From an uncultured Verrucomicrobiae bacterium (GTDB lineage: Bacteria; Verrucomicrobiota; Verrucomicrobiia; Limisphaerales; UBA1100), in assembly GCA_937775205.1 (NCBI GenBank), contig CALKBX010000023.1, positions 1 to 64,000 of the forward strand: DNA of 64,000 nucleotides. Direction: 5' to 3'. A program made the position numbers and the translations under genes. The notes beneath the pieces were generated by a model. It made no database searches. It was not told the origin of the DNA and saw only the letters and a program-made list of their open reading frames with translations. Positions 17,370-26,262 of this stretch are shown in pieces. Every line of letters begins with the position of its first letter. Position 1 is the first letter of the stretch.

Positions 17370-18575
17370 TTGGATAAAAAACGCTATCATGATCTGGATG
17401 CCTTGCGCGGCTTTGCCATGCTTCTAGGCATTGTCATTCACGGCCTCTTGTCTTTCATGCCGATCCCGATTCCGGGTGTTCCACAGGATATCAACCAAAA
17501 TCCGGAGGTATACGGGTATGTGTTTAATTTTATTCATGGGTTTCGAATGCAGCTCTTTTTCCTGATCAGCGGGTTCTTCACAGCCATGCTGTGGCGTAAA
17601 CAAGGCCTACGAAAGCTCTTCAAGCATCGTGCCAAGCGTATTCTGGTTCCACTGATAATTGCCATGCCGATTCTCTGGATATTTGGGATTGCCATTATAG
17701 GGATGGATGCCGATTTCCCCTTCGCGCAGGCGGAGGCGAAGTTTGAAGAAAGCATTAACAATCCCATAGCATTGTTGGCTATGGGGATATTGGCTCCCGT
17801 GACAGGTCACTTGTGGTTTTTGTACTATTTGCTTTGGTTAATAGTTGGCTTTGCGGTTGTCATAAAACTGATAGAAAGATTTCGGATCAAGCCGCTCTCC
17901 TCACGGATGATTCGCTCACCCTGGCTCTGGCTGGGACCGCTCACCCTATTACCACAACTCTTCAATGGCTTGATTGGCATGATTATTGGCCTCCCCATGA
18001 TCGGTCCCGATACTTTTGGTGGAGTAATCCCCTGGCCGCCTCAACTCATTTACTACGCGGTCTTTTTTGGCTTTGGCGCCATTTGCTATGGCCGCGAGGA
18101 ATTTGACTTAGCCATTGGACGGCGATGGCAGGCTAGTTTTATTTTGTCTATTCCCGCATTGCTACTGGCTATCCATTGGATCGAACTGCGCAATGCAGCA
18201 TTCAAGGCGGGCTGGAATGGCAACCAGTCGGAAATTATTTGGTATCACTTCCTAAGCAACCTGGGTCAGTTATTTTTTGCCTGGCTGATGATCTTTGGCT
18301 TCATCGGATTCTTCCGGCGTTTCTTTTCCAAGGAAAACAAAAGGGTGCGCTACATCTCCGATGCATCCTACTGGATCTATATAGCGCATATGCCCCTCAT
18401 TATGGCGTTGCAATTTTGGGTAAGCAAATGGCCCTATTCGAGTTTTCTGAAGTTCCTTTTTATTTTCACCATAACGTTAGGAATTCTCATACTGATCTAT
18501 GAATCCGCCATCCGCTACACTTGGGTCGGCACCATGCTCAATGGCAAACGGACGCGTGAATCAGCTAGCACCTAG
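17370..18575 (+). CDS. Acyltransferase-3 family membrane protein
   Basis: 401-residue polytopic membrane protein, about ten hydrophobic segments, beginning at TTG 17370 (KKRYHDLDALRGFAMLLGIV). The conserved TM1 histidine is H24 (IVIHGLL). It is a close paralogue of the preceding protein throughout (FRMQLFFLISGFFTAMLWRK, GHLWFLYYLLWLIVGFA, RRFFSKENKRVRYISDASYW, YTWVGTMLNGKRTRES) but has a loop of about 30 residues where the neighbour carries the ankyrin domain. Similar proteins acylate or succinylate periplasmic glucans and surface polysaccharides using cytoplasmic acyl donors. It sits 81 bases after the paralogue and 41 before the peptidase gene, so co-transcription is likely. Confidence 0.88.
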   Translation: MDKKRYHDLDALRGFAMLLGIVIHGLLSFMPIPIPGVPQDINQNPEVYGYVFNFIHGFRMQLFFLISGFFTAMLWRKQGLRKLFKHRAKRILVPLIIAMPILWIFGIAIIGMDADFPFAQAEAKFEESINNPIALLAMGILAPVTGHLWFLYYLLWLIVGFAVVIKLIERFRIKPLSSRMIRSPWLWLGPLTLLPQLFNGLIGMIIGLPMIGPDTFGGVIPWPPQLIYYAVFFGFGAICYGREEFDLAIGRRWQASFILSIPALLLAIHWIELRNAAFKAGWNGNQSEIIWYHFLSNLGQLFFAWLMIFGFIGFFRRFFSKENKRVRYISDASYWIYIAHMPLIMALQFWVSKWPYSSFLKFLFIFTITLGILILIYESAIRYTWVGTMLNGKRTRESAST

Positions 18576-18580
18576 TTTGC

Positions 18581-18599
18581 TTGCCTCAGCCTGAGGCAA
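18581..18599. repeat. 19-base palindrome between acyltransferase and peptidase genes
   Basis: TTGCCTCAG, central C, CTGAGGCAA: perfect 9-base arms starting 5 bases after the acyltransferase stop and ending 17 bases before the peptidase ATG. With almost no loop it suits an operator better than a hairpin, but there is no independent support. Confidence 0.5.
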
Positions 18600-18616
18600 A
18601 CGGCAACCTTCCGGCC

Positions 18617-20869
18617 ATGCATCGATTTCTACTAACAGCTGTGCTGTTTCCATTTATCACCCTGGCTGCGGATAAAAAGAAACTTGAGCCCGGGCCTCTG
18701 CTGACACTGGATCGCATCTATGTCAAAAAGGAATTTGACTCAAAGAGCTACTCACTCAAATGGCTGGAGTCGGGGCAGGGCTACGTGCGGCAGGAGAAAT
18801 CCAAAGAGACCAAGGACGCACAGGACATTGTCCAATACAATCCGGCCACTGGGGAAAAGAAAATCCTCGTGGCCGCCAAGTCCTTGATTCCCAAGGGCCA
18901 AAAGAAGCCGCTGAAATTGAGCGGCTACACTTTCACCAAAGACTTGGCTAAGGTGCTAATTTACACCAATTCAAAACGTGTGTGGCGATCCAATACGCGT
19001 GGGGATTACTGGGTGCTCGACCGCGCCAGCGGTAAGTTGCAGAAACTGGGAGGTAAGGCCAAGCCATCAACGTTAATGTTCGCCAAGTTTTCTCCAGCCA
19101 ACAGTAATCACGTGGCATACGTGCGAGAAAAGAATGTGTATGTAGAGAATTTAAAGAGCGGCAAGATTCGTGTCCTGACAGAACGCTCCAGCGATACAGT
19201 GATTAATGGGACCTTCGACTGGGTGTACGAGGAGGAACTAGGCCTGCGCGATGGCTATCGCTGGAGCCCTGATGGCAAGTCGATCGCCTACTGGCAATTG
19301 GATGAGGAAGGTGTGCCCCTGATGCACATGCTCAATAATGTGTCCGGTTACTACCCTAAACTAATTACCTTTCGTTATCCGAAAACCGGCGAGACCAATG
19401 CAATTTGTCGCGTAGGGGTGGTGCAACTAAAGAATGGTAAGACTACCTGGATGAAAGTGCCCGGCGAGCCGCGCAATCATTATCTTGCTCGCATGGAATG
19501 GGCAAAGAGTTCTGAAGAATTGCATCTACAGCAACTTAATCGTCTTCAGAACACAAATCGCGTAATGCTTGCCAACGCGCGCGATGGCGAAGTGAAAACT
19601 GTGTACACCGATCGTGATGACGCATGGATTGAGGTTCGATTCGGATTCACAAAATGGATTGATAAAGGCAATCAATTCACCTACGTGAGCGAGCGCGAAG
19701 GATGGCGACAAGTATATTTGGTGGGTCGTGAAGGCGAGGCTGTCCAGAAGGTGACCGGTGGGAACTACGATGTTATTCGCGCGCTCAAAATTGATGAAGC
19801 TAATCAGTGGCTGTATTTTATCGCCTCTCCTCATAATGCAACTCAGCGTTATCTTTATCGTGTCGGCCTAGATGGAAAAAATTTAATCCGACTATCGCCC
19901 GCAGAACAAATCGGTTCGCACAGTTATAATATTTCGCCTGATGCAAAATGGGCAGTACATACCTTTTCAAGCTTTGCCTTCCCGCCAGTCTCCAGCCTTA
20001 TCAAGCTGCCTTCCCATGAAATAGTCCGAACATTGGAGGAGAATCAGGCGTTGCGCGACAATCTGGCCAAGTTGCAGCGACCAAAGACAGAATTCTTCCG
20101 TGTGAAGATTGGGAAAGGTGTGGAGGTAGATGCCTGCGCTGTGAAACCGCCTAATTTGGATAAAACAAAAAAACATCCTTTGCTCATTTATGTGTATGGC
20201 GAGCCGGCGGGGCAAACGGTGGTGGATCGCTGGGGCGGATCTGGCGGGATGTGGCATTGGATGCTGGCCCAAAAAGGATATGTGGTAATGAGTATAGACA
20301 ATCGCGGCACAACCGCACCGCGCGGTAATGCGTGGCGCAAGTGTGTGTACCGGCAGGTCGGAATTTTGGCGGCGGAAGACCAGGCGGCAGCGGTTAAGCA
20401 GATGTTGAAAGATCGGCCCTACCTTGATGCAAAGCGCGTGGGTGTGTGGGGTTGGAGTGGAGGCGGATCGATGACACTCAATGCGATGTTCAAATTTCCC
20501 GATTTGTATCACACCGGCATCTCGATTGCGCCAGTGCCAAACCAACGCCTTTACGATACCATTTATCAGGAACGTTACATGGGTCTTCCGAAGAATAATG
20601 CGGAGGGATACAAGAACGGCTCGCCAATCACTTACGCCAAGCAACTTAAGGGCAACCTGCTGCTAATCCACGGTACGGTGGATGATAACGTACACTATCA
20701 GGGCATGGCCAAACTCATCCATGAACTTGTGGCGCACAACAAGAAGTTCGAGATGATTGCCTACCCCAACCGCACCCACTCCATCCGCGAGGGCAAGGGC
20801 ACCACGCTGCATTTGCGCACGGCGATGACGGATTTTTTACGGCGAGCGCTTCCGCCCGGGCCCCAGTAG
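18617..20869 (+). CDS. Dipeptidyl-peptidase IV-type serine peptidase (S9B)
   Basis: 750 residues, exported (FLLTAVLFPFITLAA signal peptide from ATG 18617). N-terminal eight-bladed propeller (about 40-490) with the DPP-IV substrate-gating motif DWVYEEELGLRDGYRWSPDG, then an alpha/beta hydrolase domain. The nucleophile sits in VGVWGWSGGGSMTLNAMF (serine about 613; canonical enzymes have GWSYGG), the acid in HGTVDDNVHYQGM and the histidine in YPNRTHSIREG. Length and motif spacing match bacterial DPP IV. It removes X-Pro or X-Ala dipeptides from the N-termini of extracellular peptides, fitting a protein-degrading role. Its 3' end overlaps the convergent gene 20837-21511 by 33 bases. Confidence 0.9.
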   Translation: MHRFLLTAVLFPFITLAADKKKLEPGPLLTLDRIYVKKEFDSKSYSLKWLESGQGYVRQEKSKETKDAQDIVQYNPATGEKKILVAAKSLIPKGQKKPLKLSGYTFTKDLAKVLIYTNSKRVWRSNTRGDYWVLDRASGKLQKLGGKAKPSTLMFAKFSPANSNHVAYVREKNVYVENLKSGKIRVLTERSSDTVINGTFDWVYEEELGLRDGYRWSPDGKSIAYWQLDEEGVPLMHMLNNVSGYYPKLITFRYPKTGETNAICRVGVVQLKNGKTTWMKVPGEPRNHYLARMEWAKSSEELHLQQLNRLQNTNRVMLANARDGEVKTVYTDRDDAWIEVRFGFTKWIDKGNQFTYVSEREGWRQVYLVGREGEAVQKVTGGNYDVIRALKIDEANQWLYFIASPHNATQRYLYRVGLDGKNLIRLSPAEQIGSHSYNISPDAKWAVHTFSSFAFPPVSSLIKLPSHEIVRTLEENQALRDNLAKLQRPKTEFFRVKIGKGVEVDACAVKPPNLDKTKKHPLLIYVYGEPAGQTVVDRWGGSGGMWHWMLAQKGYVVMSIDNRGTTAPRGNAWRKCVYRQVGILAAEDQAAAVKQMLKDRPYLDAKRVGVWGWSGGGSMTLNAMFKFPDLYHTGISIAPVPNQRLYDTIYQERYMGLPKNNAEGYKNGSPITYAKQLKGNLLLIHGTVDDNVHYQGMAKLIHELVAHNKKFEMIAYPNRTHSIREGKGTTLHLRTAMTDFLRRALPPGPQ

Positions 20870-21511
20870 CTTTTGAAACACCGCCGGGGCCAGCGCGGGC
20901 TGGTCAATCCATTTGCCGTAAAAGACGTGCTGCTTGTAGCGTTCCACGTCGCGGTCGGCTTCGGCCTGCCAAATTTGCGAGTGGCGCGGGGTGTTGTAGT
21001 AGGCGGGGTTGGGGTTGGCGTAGAAAGCGTTCTGGATGGCGACCAACGCCGCCTTGCGATTCGCCTTTGGGATTTGGGGATGATGGACAATGGCTTGGCG
21101 CAGCACTTTGAGGCTGGGTTGGTCGAAATGGAAAAAGGCGAGGCGCGAGGGGGTGCAGGAATACATCAACTCTCGCGGGGAAGCTTCAAGCGCGGAAGAA
21201 CGGGCGTGGTAATGCTCCAGTTCCTCCATCACGGCGGCGGTTTTGTAAATGCCGTTATCAACGCCGCCGTCAATCACGCGGATGACTTTGCGCGGTTGGC
21301 GGTAGGGAAAATGATGAATGTAAAGTTTGTCATGATACATCAGGATCACCCCACGGCCGTCGGGGTTGCCCGTGGAGCGCGCGACAGCGGGCACGTAAAT
21401 TCTTGCCCCGGAAAGAGTTGTGCCGTCCTTGAATTTGAGTTTCAGCCCGTCGGCGGCATGAACGAATAGGCTAATTGCGAAAAACGAAATCCACAGGGAG
21501 GGCAATGTCAT
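20837..21511 (-). CDS. Exported protein of unknown function
   Basis: 224 residues from ATG 21511 (MTLPSLWISFFAISLFVHAA signal peptide); longer starts at 21550 would hide it. The mature protein starts with a small beta segment (LKLKFKDGTTLSGARIYVPA) and then describes a mostly helical domain with YHARSSALEASPRELMYS and AALVAIQNAFYANPNPAYYN. I do not recognise the family. It converges on and overlaps the end of the DPP-IV gene, and diverges from the sulfatase at 21587 with a 75-base shared upstream region. Confidence 0.7.
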   Translation of the reverse strand: MTLPSLWISFFAISLFVHAADGLKLKFKDGTTLSGARIYVPAVARSTGNPDGRGVILMYHDKLYIHHFPYRQPRKVIRVIDGGVDNGIYKTAAVMEELEHYHARSSALEASPRELMYSCTPSRLAFFHFDQPSLKVLRQAIVHHPQIPKANRKAALVAIQNAFYANPNPAYYNTPRHSQIWQAEADRDVERYKQHVFYGKWIDQPALAPAVFQKLLGPGRKRSP

Positions 21512-21586
21512 ACACCAATATAGCACACGCGCGTCCATTTCGCTAGACAATCGCCGGGCAGCTGCTAGCTTCGCCGCCTACCTTTT

Positions 21587-23206
21587 ATGCTCATGAAAAA
21601 TTATCTTTTACGTTTGATTGCCCTGATTATTGTGCTGGTTTCCCCAGCCCAAGCTAAGGACCAGCGGCCGAATATATTATTTGTCTTCAGCGATGACCAT
21701 GCTCCCCACGCAATAGGTGCCTACAATGGTTGGCTGAAATCGGTAAACCCCACACCGAACATCGACCGGCTGGCACGGGGCGGGATGTTGTTCGAGAAAA
21801 GTTTTTGCTCCAATTCCATCTGCGGCCCGAGTCGTGCGGTGATTATGACCGGCAAGCACAGCCACAAAAATGGTTTCATGAACAACGGCAACAGCTTTGA
21901 CTGGAAGCAGCAGATTTTCCCCAAGCTATTGCAAAAGGCCGGCTACCAAACGGCCATCTACGGCAAGAGTCATCTCAAGGGCCAACCGCAGGGGTTTGAC
22001 GACTGGGCGGTGCTGCCGGGACAGGGGCTTTATTATAATCCCGACATGATTTTTCCCGATGGCCGAAAGCGCATCGATGGCTACTGCACGGATGTGGTGA
22101 CGGATCTTGCGGTCGAGTGGCTCACCAAAAAGCGCAAGGATGGCCAGCCCTTCATGATGATGGTGCAGCACAAGGCGCCGCATCGCAACTGGATGCCCGC
22201 ACTGCGCCATTTGCATCTTTACGACGACATCGAAATCCCCGAGCCGGCCACGCTCTTCGACAAATGGGAGGACAACGCCCCCCCCGCGCGCCATCAGGAG
22301 CTGGAGATCGACCGGCACATGGATTTGAATTACGACCTCTTTGTCGACCTCACGCCCGATTATAACCAGCCCGCATCGCAAAAGCGCCAGGACCGCTCCG
22401 CGTGGCACAATATGAAGCGCATGTCTCCCGCGCAGTTGAAACAATGGCGCGCCGCCTACGCCCCCAAGGACGCTGCGTTTCACAAAGCCAACCTCTCCGG
22501 CAAGGCACTCGTGCGATGGAAATTTCAACGTTACGCAAAAAATTATTTGCGATGTGTGAAAGGCGTTGATGAAAGCGTCGGCCGACTACGCGCGACACTA
22601 AAAGATCTGGGCCTCGCCGATAACACTATTGTCATCTACTGCTCCGACCAGGGTTTTTACATCGGCGACCACGGCTGGTATGACAAGCGCTGGATGTACG
22701 AGGAATCGCTGATGATGCCCTTCATCGTCAATTGGCCGGGCGTCACCAAACCCGGATCGCGCGATCAGCACCTCATCCAAAACCTCGATTACGCCGAAAC
22801 CTTTCTCGACATCGCCGGCGCGAAAATACCCGCCGACATGCAAGGCGCTTCGCTCGTCCCATTGCTCCGCGGGCAAACCCCCAAAGACTGGCGCAACAGC
22901 ATTTACTATCACTACTACGAATACCCCAGCGTGCACATGATCCCCCGCCACTACGGCATCCGCACCGAGCGCTACAAGCTGATGCACTTTTATCAGTTTG
23001 GAAATGAATGGGAACTCTACGACCTGCAAAGCGACCCCGATGAGCTGCAAAATCTCTACGGCAAAAAAGGCACCGGCAAGCTCGCTGCCAATTTGAAAAA
23101 GCAACTGCGCGATCTGCAAAAACACTACGAAGACAACAGCGACATTTCAGAGAAGCCGATGGAGTGGCAGGACAAAGTTCGCCCGGGTACAGCCGAGAAA
23201 AATTAA
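21587..23206 (+). CDS. Exported type I sulfatase
   Basis: 539 residues. Signal peptide LLRLIALIIVLVSPAQA; ATG 21593 (third codon) is equally possible. Metal site NILFVFSDDHAPHAIGAYNG; formylglycine motif C79-G-P-S-R-A followed by VIMTGKHSHKNG; lysine/histidine pair AIYGKSHLKG; second metal site YCSDQGFYIGDHGWYDKRWM; C-terminal YYHYYEYPSVHMIPRHYGIR and ELYDLQSDPDELQNLYG typical of the DUF4976 subdomain in polysaccharide or mucin sulfatases. Intact, with none of the frameshifts seen in the sulfatase at 5394. Probable substrate: sulfated algal or animal glycan; specificity cannot be read. Confidence 0.92.
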   Translation: MLMKNYLLRLIALIIVLVSPAQAKDQRPNILFVFSDDHAPHAIGAYNGWLKSVNPTPNIDRLARGGMLFEKSFCSNSICGPSRAVIMTGKHSHKNGFMNNGNSFDWKQQIFPKLLQKAGYQTAIYGKSHLKGQPQGFDDWAVLPGQGLYYNPDMIFPDGRKRIDGYCTDVVTDLAVEWLTKKRKDGQPFMMMVQHKAPHRNWMPALRHLHLYDDIEIPEPATLFDKWEDNAPPARHQELEIDRHMDLNYDLFVDLTPDYNQPASQKRQDRSAWHNMKRMSPAQLKQWRAAYAPKDAAFHKANLSGKALVRWKFQRYAKNYLRCVKGVDESVGRLRATLKDLGLADNTIVIYCSDQGFYIGDHGWYDKRWMYEESLMMPFIVNWPGVTKPGSRDQHLIQNLDYAETFLDIAGAKIPADMQGASLVPLLRGQTPKDWRNSIYYHYYEYPSVHMIPRHYGIRTERYKLMHFYQFGNEWELYDLQSDPDELQNLYGKKGTGKLAANLKKQLRDLQKHYEDNSDISEKPMEWQDKVRPGTAEKN

Positions 23207-23216
23207 CGGCTGCGTA

Positions 23217-23575
23217 TTATTTGCCCTTGCGCAATTCCAGCATCGTCTCGCCGAAGGCGTGACCAATTTTCGAAAACGTAATCGTGCTGCCGAGGTAAGG
23301 GTAAGGCCGATCGGCGCCGATTTTTTTCCATGCCTCGAAGTTGTCGCGCCATGTCGGATAGGCATCGTCGGCTTTTTTGTCCCAGTAAACATCCGTGGGA
23401 ATAGCCTTCACGTTGCCCTTGAATGCGGAGATATCGTTCATCGATAACTGCGCGGCCTTCACAAGGGCCATGTTGCCTTGCTGCCTATGGCGTCCAAGTT
23501 GAACAGGGGCTCGTGAAATTGCTCGACGCGCCGGGCTTGGGGATACAGAAACTGTTGTCCGCCACATGAAATCAG
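23217..23575 (-). pseudogene. C-terminal remnant of a sialate-acetylesterase-like gene
   Basis: About 115 codons matching only the end of a DUF303/SASA-type esterase: the piece CGGQQFLYPQARRVEQFHE to LFNLDAIGSK is in one frame, then GNMALVKAAQLSMNDI, FKGNVKAIPTDVYWD and DRPYPYLGSTITFSKIGHAF in another, with the shift near 23475. The catalytic N-terminal part is missing, and homology stops where the divergent hydrolase gene begins (23566). It is the debris of an esterase gene truncated by whatever placed the hydrolase here, and it ends 10 bases from the convergent sulfatase stop. Confidence 0.7.
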
Positions 23576-24681
23576 TCGCCACATTTTTTCTCTGCCTGCT
23601 TCACGTTTCAGCCGCCTCGTTGACGGTGGCGGTGGATACTGCGATGCGGGATGAAATGAAGCAGCAGGAATTGGTGGGGCTCGCGGTGGGGGTGATTCAA
23701 AACGGGCGCGTTGAATATCTGAAGGGCTACGGCTGGGCGGATCGTGAGAAGCAAACGCCGGTGACACGGCAGACGCTGTTTCGCTGGGCGTCCATTTCCA
23801 AGAGCCTCACGGGCGTGACGGCGATGCAGCTTTGGGAGCGTGGCCAACTGGAGCTGGGCGCGGACGTGCGGCGGTATGTGCCGGAGTTTCCCGCCAAGCC
23901 CGCGCCCATTTCGGTGCGGCATTTGCTCTGTCATCAGGGCGGCATTGTGCATTACTCAAACGGGCCGGTGGTGGTGACGGTGCGCGGGTACAAACAGGCC
24001 AATCCATTTGAGAGCGTGGTGTTGGCGCTGGATACTTTCAAAAGATCGCCGGTCGTCAATGCGCCGGGGGAAAAATACGCGTACACCACGCACGGTTTTA
24101 TTTTGCTGAGCGCGGCGGTGGAGCGCGCAGGGAAACAAAAATTCGCGCTGCAAGTGCGCGACCGCATCGCCAAGCCGCTGGGGATGACCACGTTGCAGCC
24201 GGATTATCAGTGGGTGCGCATCCCCAATCGCGCCGTGGGCTATCGCAAACAGGACGGCAAAGTGGTGGTATCCACGGACACCGACGTGAGCTGGAAACTC
24301 GCCGGCGGCGGTTTTATATCAAACATCGACGACCTCGCGAAGTTCGCTAATGGTTTGCTAAACCATCGCCTCGTGAAACCCACCACCCGCGCCAAAATGT
24401 GGACCCAACAAAAAACCAACGACGACCAACTCACCGGCTACGGCCTTGGCTTCAGTTTCAAGCAATACGAAAAAGGCGAGTTGTCCAGTTGGAAGGCGGG
24501 CCGAACAGCGGTGGTGTTGGTCGGCCACAGCGGCGCACAGGAAAAAACGCGTACGTACATGATTCTCTGGCCCGCGAAAAAAATGGCCGTGGTGGTGATG
24601 ACCAATTCCCAGCACGCCAATATCAACAAACTCACCGGCCGGTTGCTTTCGATCGTGTGGCCACCGGAGCCTTCGCGTTGA
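23566..24681 (+). CDS. Serine hydrolase of the beta-lactamase/class C-like family
   Basis: 371 residues, exported (SVATFFLCLLHVSAAS). It carries the S-x-x-K pair S76-I-S-K79 in FRWASISKSLTGVTAMQLW, a tyrosine motif region APGEKYAYTTHGFILLSAAV in place of YxN, and a GHSGAQEKTRT segment corresponding to the third active-site motif. Family members are D-amino-acid amidases, esterases or peptidases as well as lactamases, so antibiotic resistance should not be assumed. Codons are G/C-rich at third positions like the surrounding genes. Its start sits in the remnant of an esterase gene, suggesting insertion or rearrangement there. Confidence 0.88.
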   Translation: MKSVATFFLCLLHVSAASLTVAVDTAMRDEMKQQELVGLAVGVIQNGRVEYLKGYGWADREKQTPVTRQTLFRWASISKSLTGVTAMQLWERGQLELGADVRRYVPEFPAKPAPISVRHLLCHQGGIVHYSNGPVVVTVRGYKQANPFESVVLALDTFKRSPVVNAPGEKYAYTTHGFILLSAAVERAGKQKFALQVRDRIAKPLGMTTLQPDYQWVRIPNRAVGYRKQDGKVVVSTDTDVSWKLAGGGFISNIDDLAKFANGLLNHRLVKPTTRAKMWTQQKTNDDQLTGYGLGFSFKQYEKGELSSWKAGRTAVVLVGHSGAQEKTRTYMILWPAKKMAVVVMTNSQHANINKLTGRLLSIVWPPEPSR

Positions 24682-24696
24682 GGAACTCTTCGGACG

Positions 24697-24750
24697 GGTA
24701 GGGCGGTTTCTCCAAAACCGCCTTGGCGCGCTCGGAGAGCACGCCCTGCC
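24697..24750. repeat. Composite intergenic palindrome
   Basis: Between two convergent genes: outer arms GGTAGGGCG and CGCCCTGCC (one mismatch) flank an inner hairpin GGCGGTTT / AAACCGCC (24702-24709 and 24715-24722). The layout resembles repetitive extragenic palindromes common in Verrucomicrobia, and could also terminate both transcripts. Only one copy of this exact type was seen here. Confidence 0.5.
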
Positions 24751-24756
24751 TTGCAT

Positions 24757-26178
24757 CTAAGCCAAAATGTCTTTGATCACCTCGCCGTGCACGTCGGTGA
24801 GGCGCATGTCGCGGCTGCTGAAGCGGAGGGTGAGTTTTTTGTGATCCATGCCCAGCAGGTGCAACATGGTAGCGTGGAGATCGTGGATTTCCAGTTTCTT
24901 GTCGACGGCCTTGTAACCGTACTCATCGGTGGCACCGTAAGTCATGCCGCCTTTCACCCCACCGCCAGCCATCCAAAGGCTGAAGCCGAATGGGTTGTGG
25001 TCGCGACCGTTGTTGCCTTGCGCAAAGGGAGTACGACCGAATTCACCCATCCAAACAAGCAATGTGGTATCGAGTAACCCACGCGCCTCGAGATCCTCCA
25101 GTAGCGCGGCGATCCCTTGATCGACGGACTTGGCGTTTTTGGTGTGACCTTCCTTGAGTCCGCCATGCTGATCCCAGCGATCACCGTTGCCGCCAGGGCA
25201 AGTAAGCTCGATGAAACGCACACCACGTTCGACCAGCCGACGAGCAATGAGGCAATTGCGGCTGAAAGTAGCTGTGTTCTTGAAGCTCGCATCGAGGCCG
25301 TAGAGTTGTTTGGTAGCGTCAGTTTCGCCTTTGATATCCATCAGCTCCGGTACCGCACTCTGCATACGGTAAGCCAGCTCGTGGTTGGCAATGGCTGATT
25401 CAATTTGGTCCAGCCGGCCCATGCGCTCTACCACGCCTTGGTCCAGCGTGCGTAGGAGTTTCAGCTTGTTTTGCTGCAGTTCCGGTGTGCGCTCGGTACG
25501 GGCGATGTTGGCGATCGGTTTGTCACCGTACTTGAATATGCTGGCCTGATAGGCGGCAGGCAGGAAGCCATTGGAGAAGCAGCCCAATCCGCCGGGTGGT
25601 ATGAGGCCTCCATTGAGCACGATAAAGCCGGGCAGGTTTTGGTTTGTGGTGCCGAGCCCATAGTTGACCCACGATCCCATGCTGGGCCGGCCTACCTGAC
25701 CGAAACCGGTGTGTAGAAAGTAATTGCCATTGGTGTGCTCGGAAAAATCCGAGGTCATCGAGCGGATGACGCACAACTTGTCCGCGTGCTTGGCCACGTG
25801 CGGGAAAAGATCGCTGATGGGGATACCGGCTTGGCCGTAGTTTTTAAACTTCCAGGGACTACCTAGGGTATTGCCGCGGCTGTTGAACTGCGTGGCCTCC
25901 ATCTTCAGGCCGAAAGGTTTCCCGTTCTCTTTGGTTAAGCGCGGCTTAGGATCAAAGGTGTCCATGCTTGCCGGTCCGCCGTCCATGTAGAGGAAAATGA
26001 TGCTCTTGGCCTTGGGCGCGAAGTGCGGCGGCTTGGGCGCAAGCGGATTGGTTGGCTTGGCTATGGCCTCATTAGCCAGCATCGAGGCCATAGCAATCCC
26101 ACCAAATCCATTTGCGCAGCGCGCAAGCATATCGCGCCGCGTCAGTGGTGGCTGCTGAAAATTACCGCAATGGGCCAT
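24757..26178 (-). CDS. DUF1501 protein, Tat-exported (no PSD1 partner)
   Basis: 473-residue DUF1501 protein with a Tat-type leader (PLTRRDMLARCANGFGGIAM). The alkaline-phosphatase/sulfatase-like fold blocks are present: IIFLYMDGGPASMDTFDPK, NTGFGQ-type HTGFGQVGRPSMGSWVNYGL, CLIARRLVERGVRFIELTCP, WMGEFGRTPFAQGNNGRDHN and LHATMLHLLGMDHKKLT. Such genes usually follow a PSD1 (DUF1549/DUF1553) gene; here the next gene on the strand is a redoxin with its own terminator, so it stands alone. Biochemical function is unknown in the family; it is probably exported folded with a bound cofactor or metal. A TACAAT box lies 6 bases before the ATG. Confidence 0.92.
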   Translation of the reverse strand: MAHCGNFQQPPLTRRDMLARCANGFGGIAMASMLANEAIAKPTNPLAPKPPHFAPKAKSIIFLYMDGGPASMDTFDPKPRLTKENGKPFGLKMEATQFNSRGNTLGSPWKFKNYGQAGIPISDLFPHVAKHADKLCVIRSMTSDFSEHTNGNYFLHTGFGQVGRPSMGSWVNYGLGTTNQNLPGFIVLNGGLIPPGGLGCFSNGFLPAAYQASIFKYGDKPIANIARTERTPELQQNKLKLLRTLDQGVVERMGRLDQIESAIANHELAYRMQSAVPELMDIKGETDATKQLYGLDASFKNTATFSRNCLIARRLVERGVRFIELTCPGGNGDRWDQHGGLKEGHTKNAKSVDQGIAALLEDLEARGLLDTTLLVWMGEFGRTPFAQGNNGRDHNPFGFSLWMAGGGVKGGMTYGATDEYGYKAVDKKLEIHDLHATMLHLLGMDHKKLTLRFSSRDMRLTDVHGEVIKDILA

Positions 26179-26184
26179 GAGCTG

Positions 26185-26213
26185 ATTGTAGACCGGCCAG
26201 CTTCAGTTGCCAG
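26185..26213 (-). promoter_or_regulatory. Candidate leaderless promoter for the lone DUF1501 gene
   Basis: On the minus strand: CTGGCA (26208-26213), 17-base spacer, TACAAT (26185-26190), then 6 bases to the ATG at 26178. The -10 is close to consensus and the -35 partial. It lies just downstream of the redoxin terminator, supporting independent transcription. Confidence 0.5.
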
Positions 26214-26217
26214 CCAT

Positions 26218-26248
26218 AAAAAAAGCGCAGGGGAAACCCCTGCGCTTT
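26218..26248 (-). terminator. Intrinsic terminator of the redoxin gene
   Basis: Perfect 9-base arms GCGCAGGGG (26225-26233) and CCCCTGCGC (26237-26245) with a 3-base loop; on the minus strand the stem is followed by seven T's (26218-26224). It starts 15 bases after the redoxin stop. Confidence 0.9.
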
Positions 26249-26262
26249 GGGTGGCTAAAAAT

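Noticed and set aside
23566-24681. Antibiotic-inactivating beta-lactamase
   Set aside because: SxxK is present but the YxN motif is replaced and the size and context fit the broad serine-hydrolase family; resistance is unsupported.
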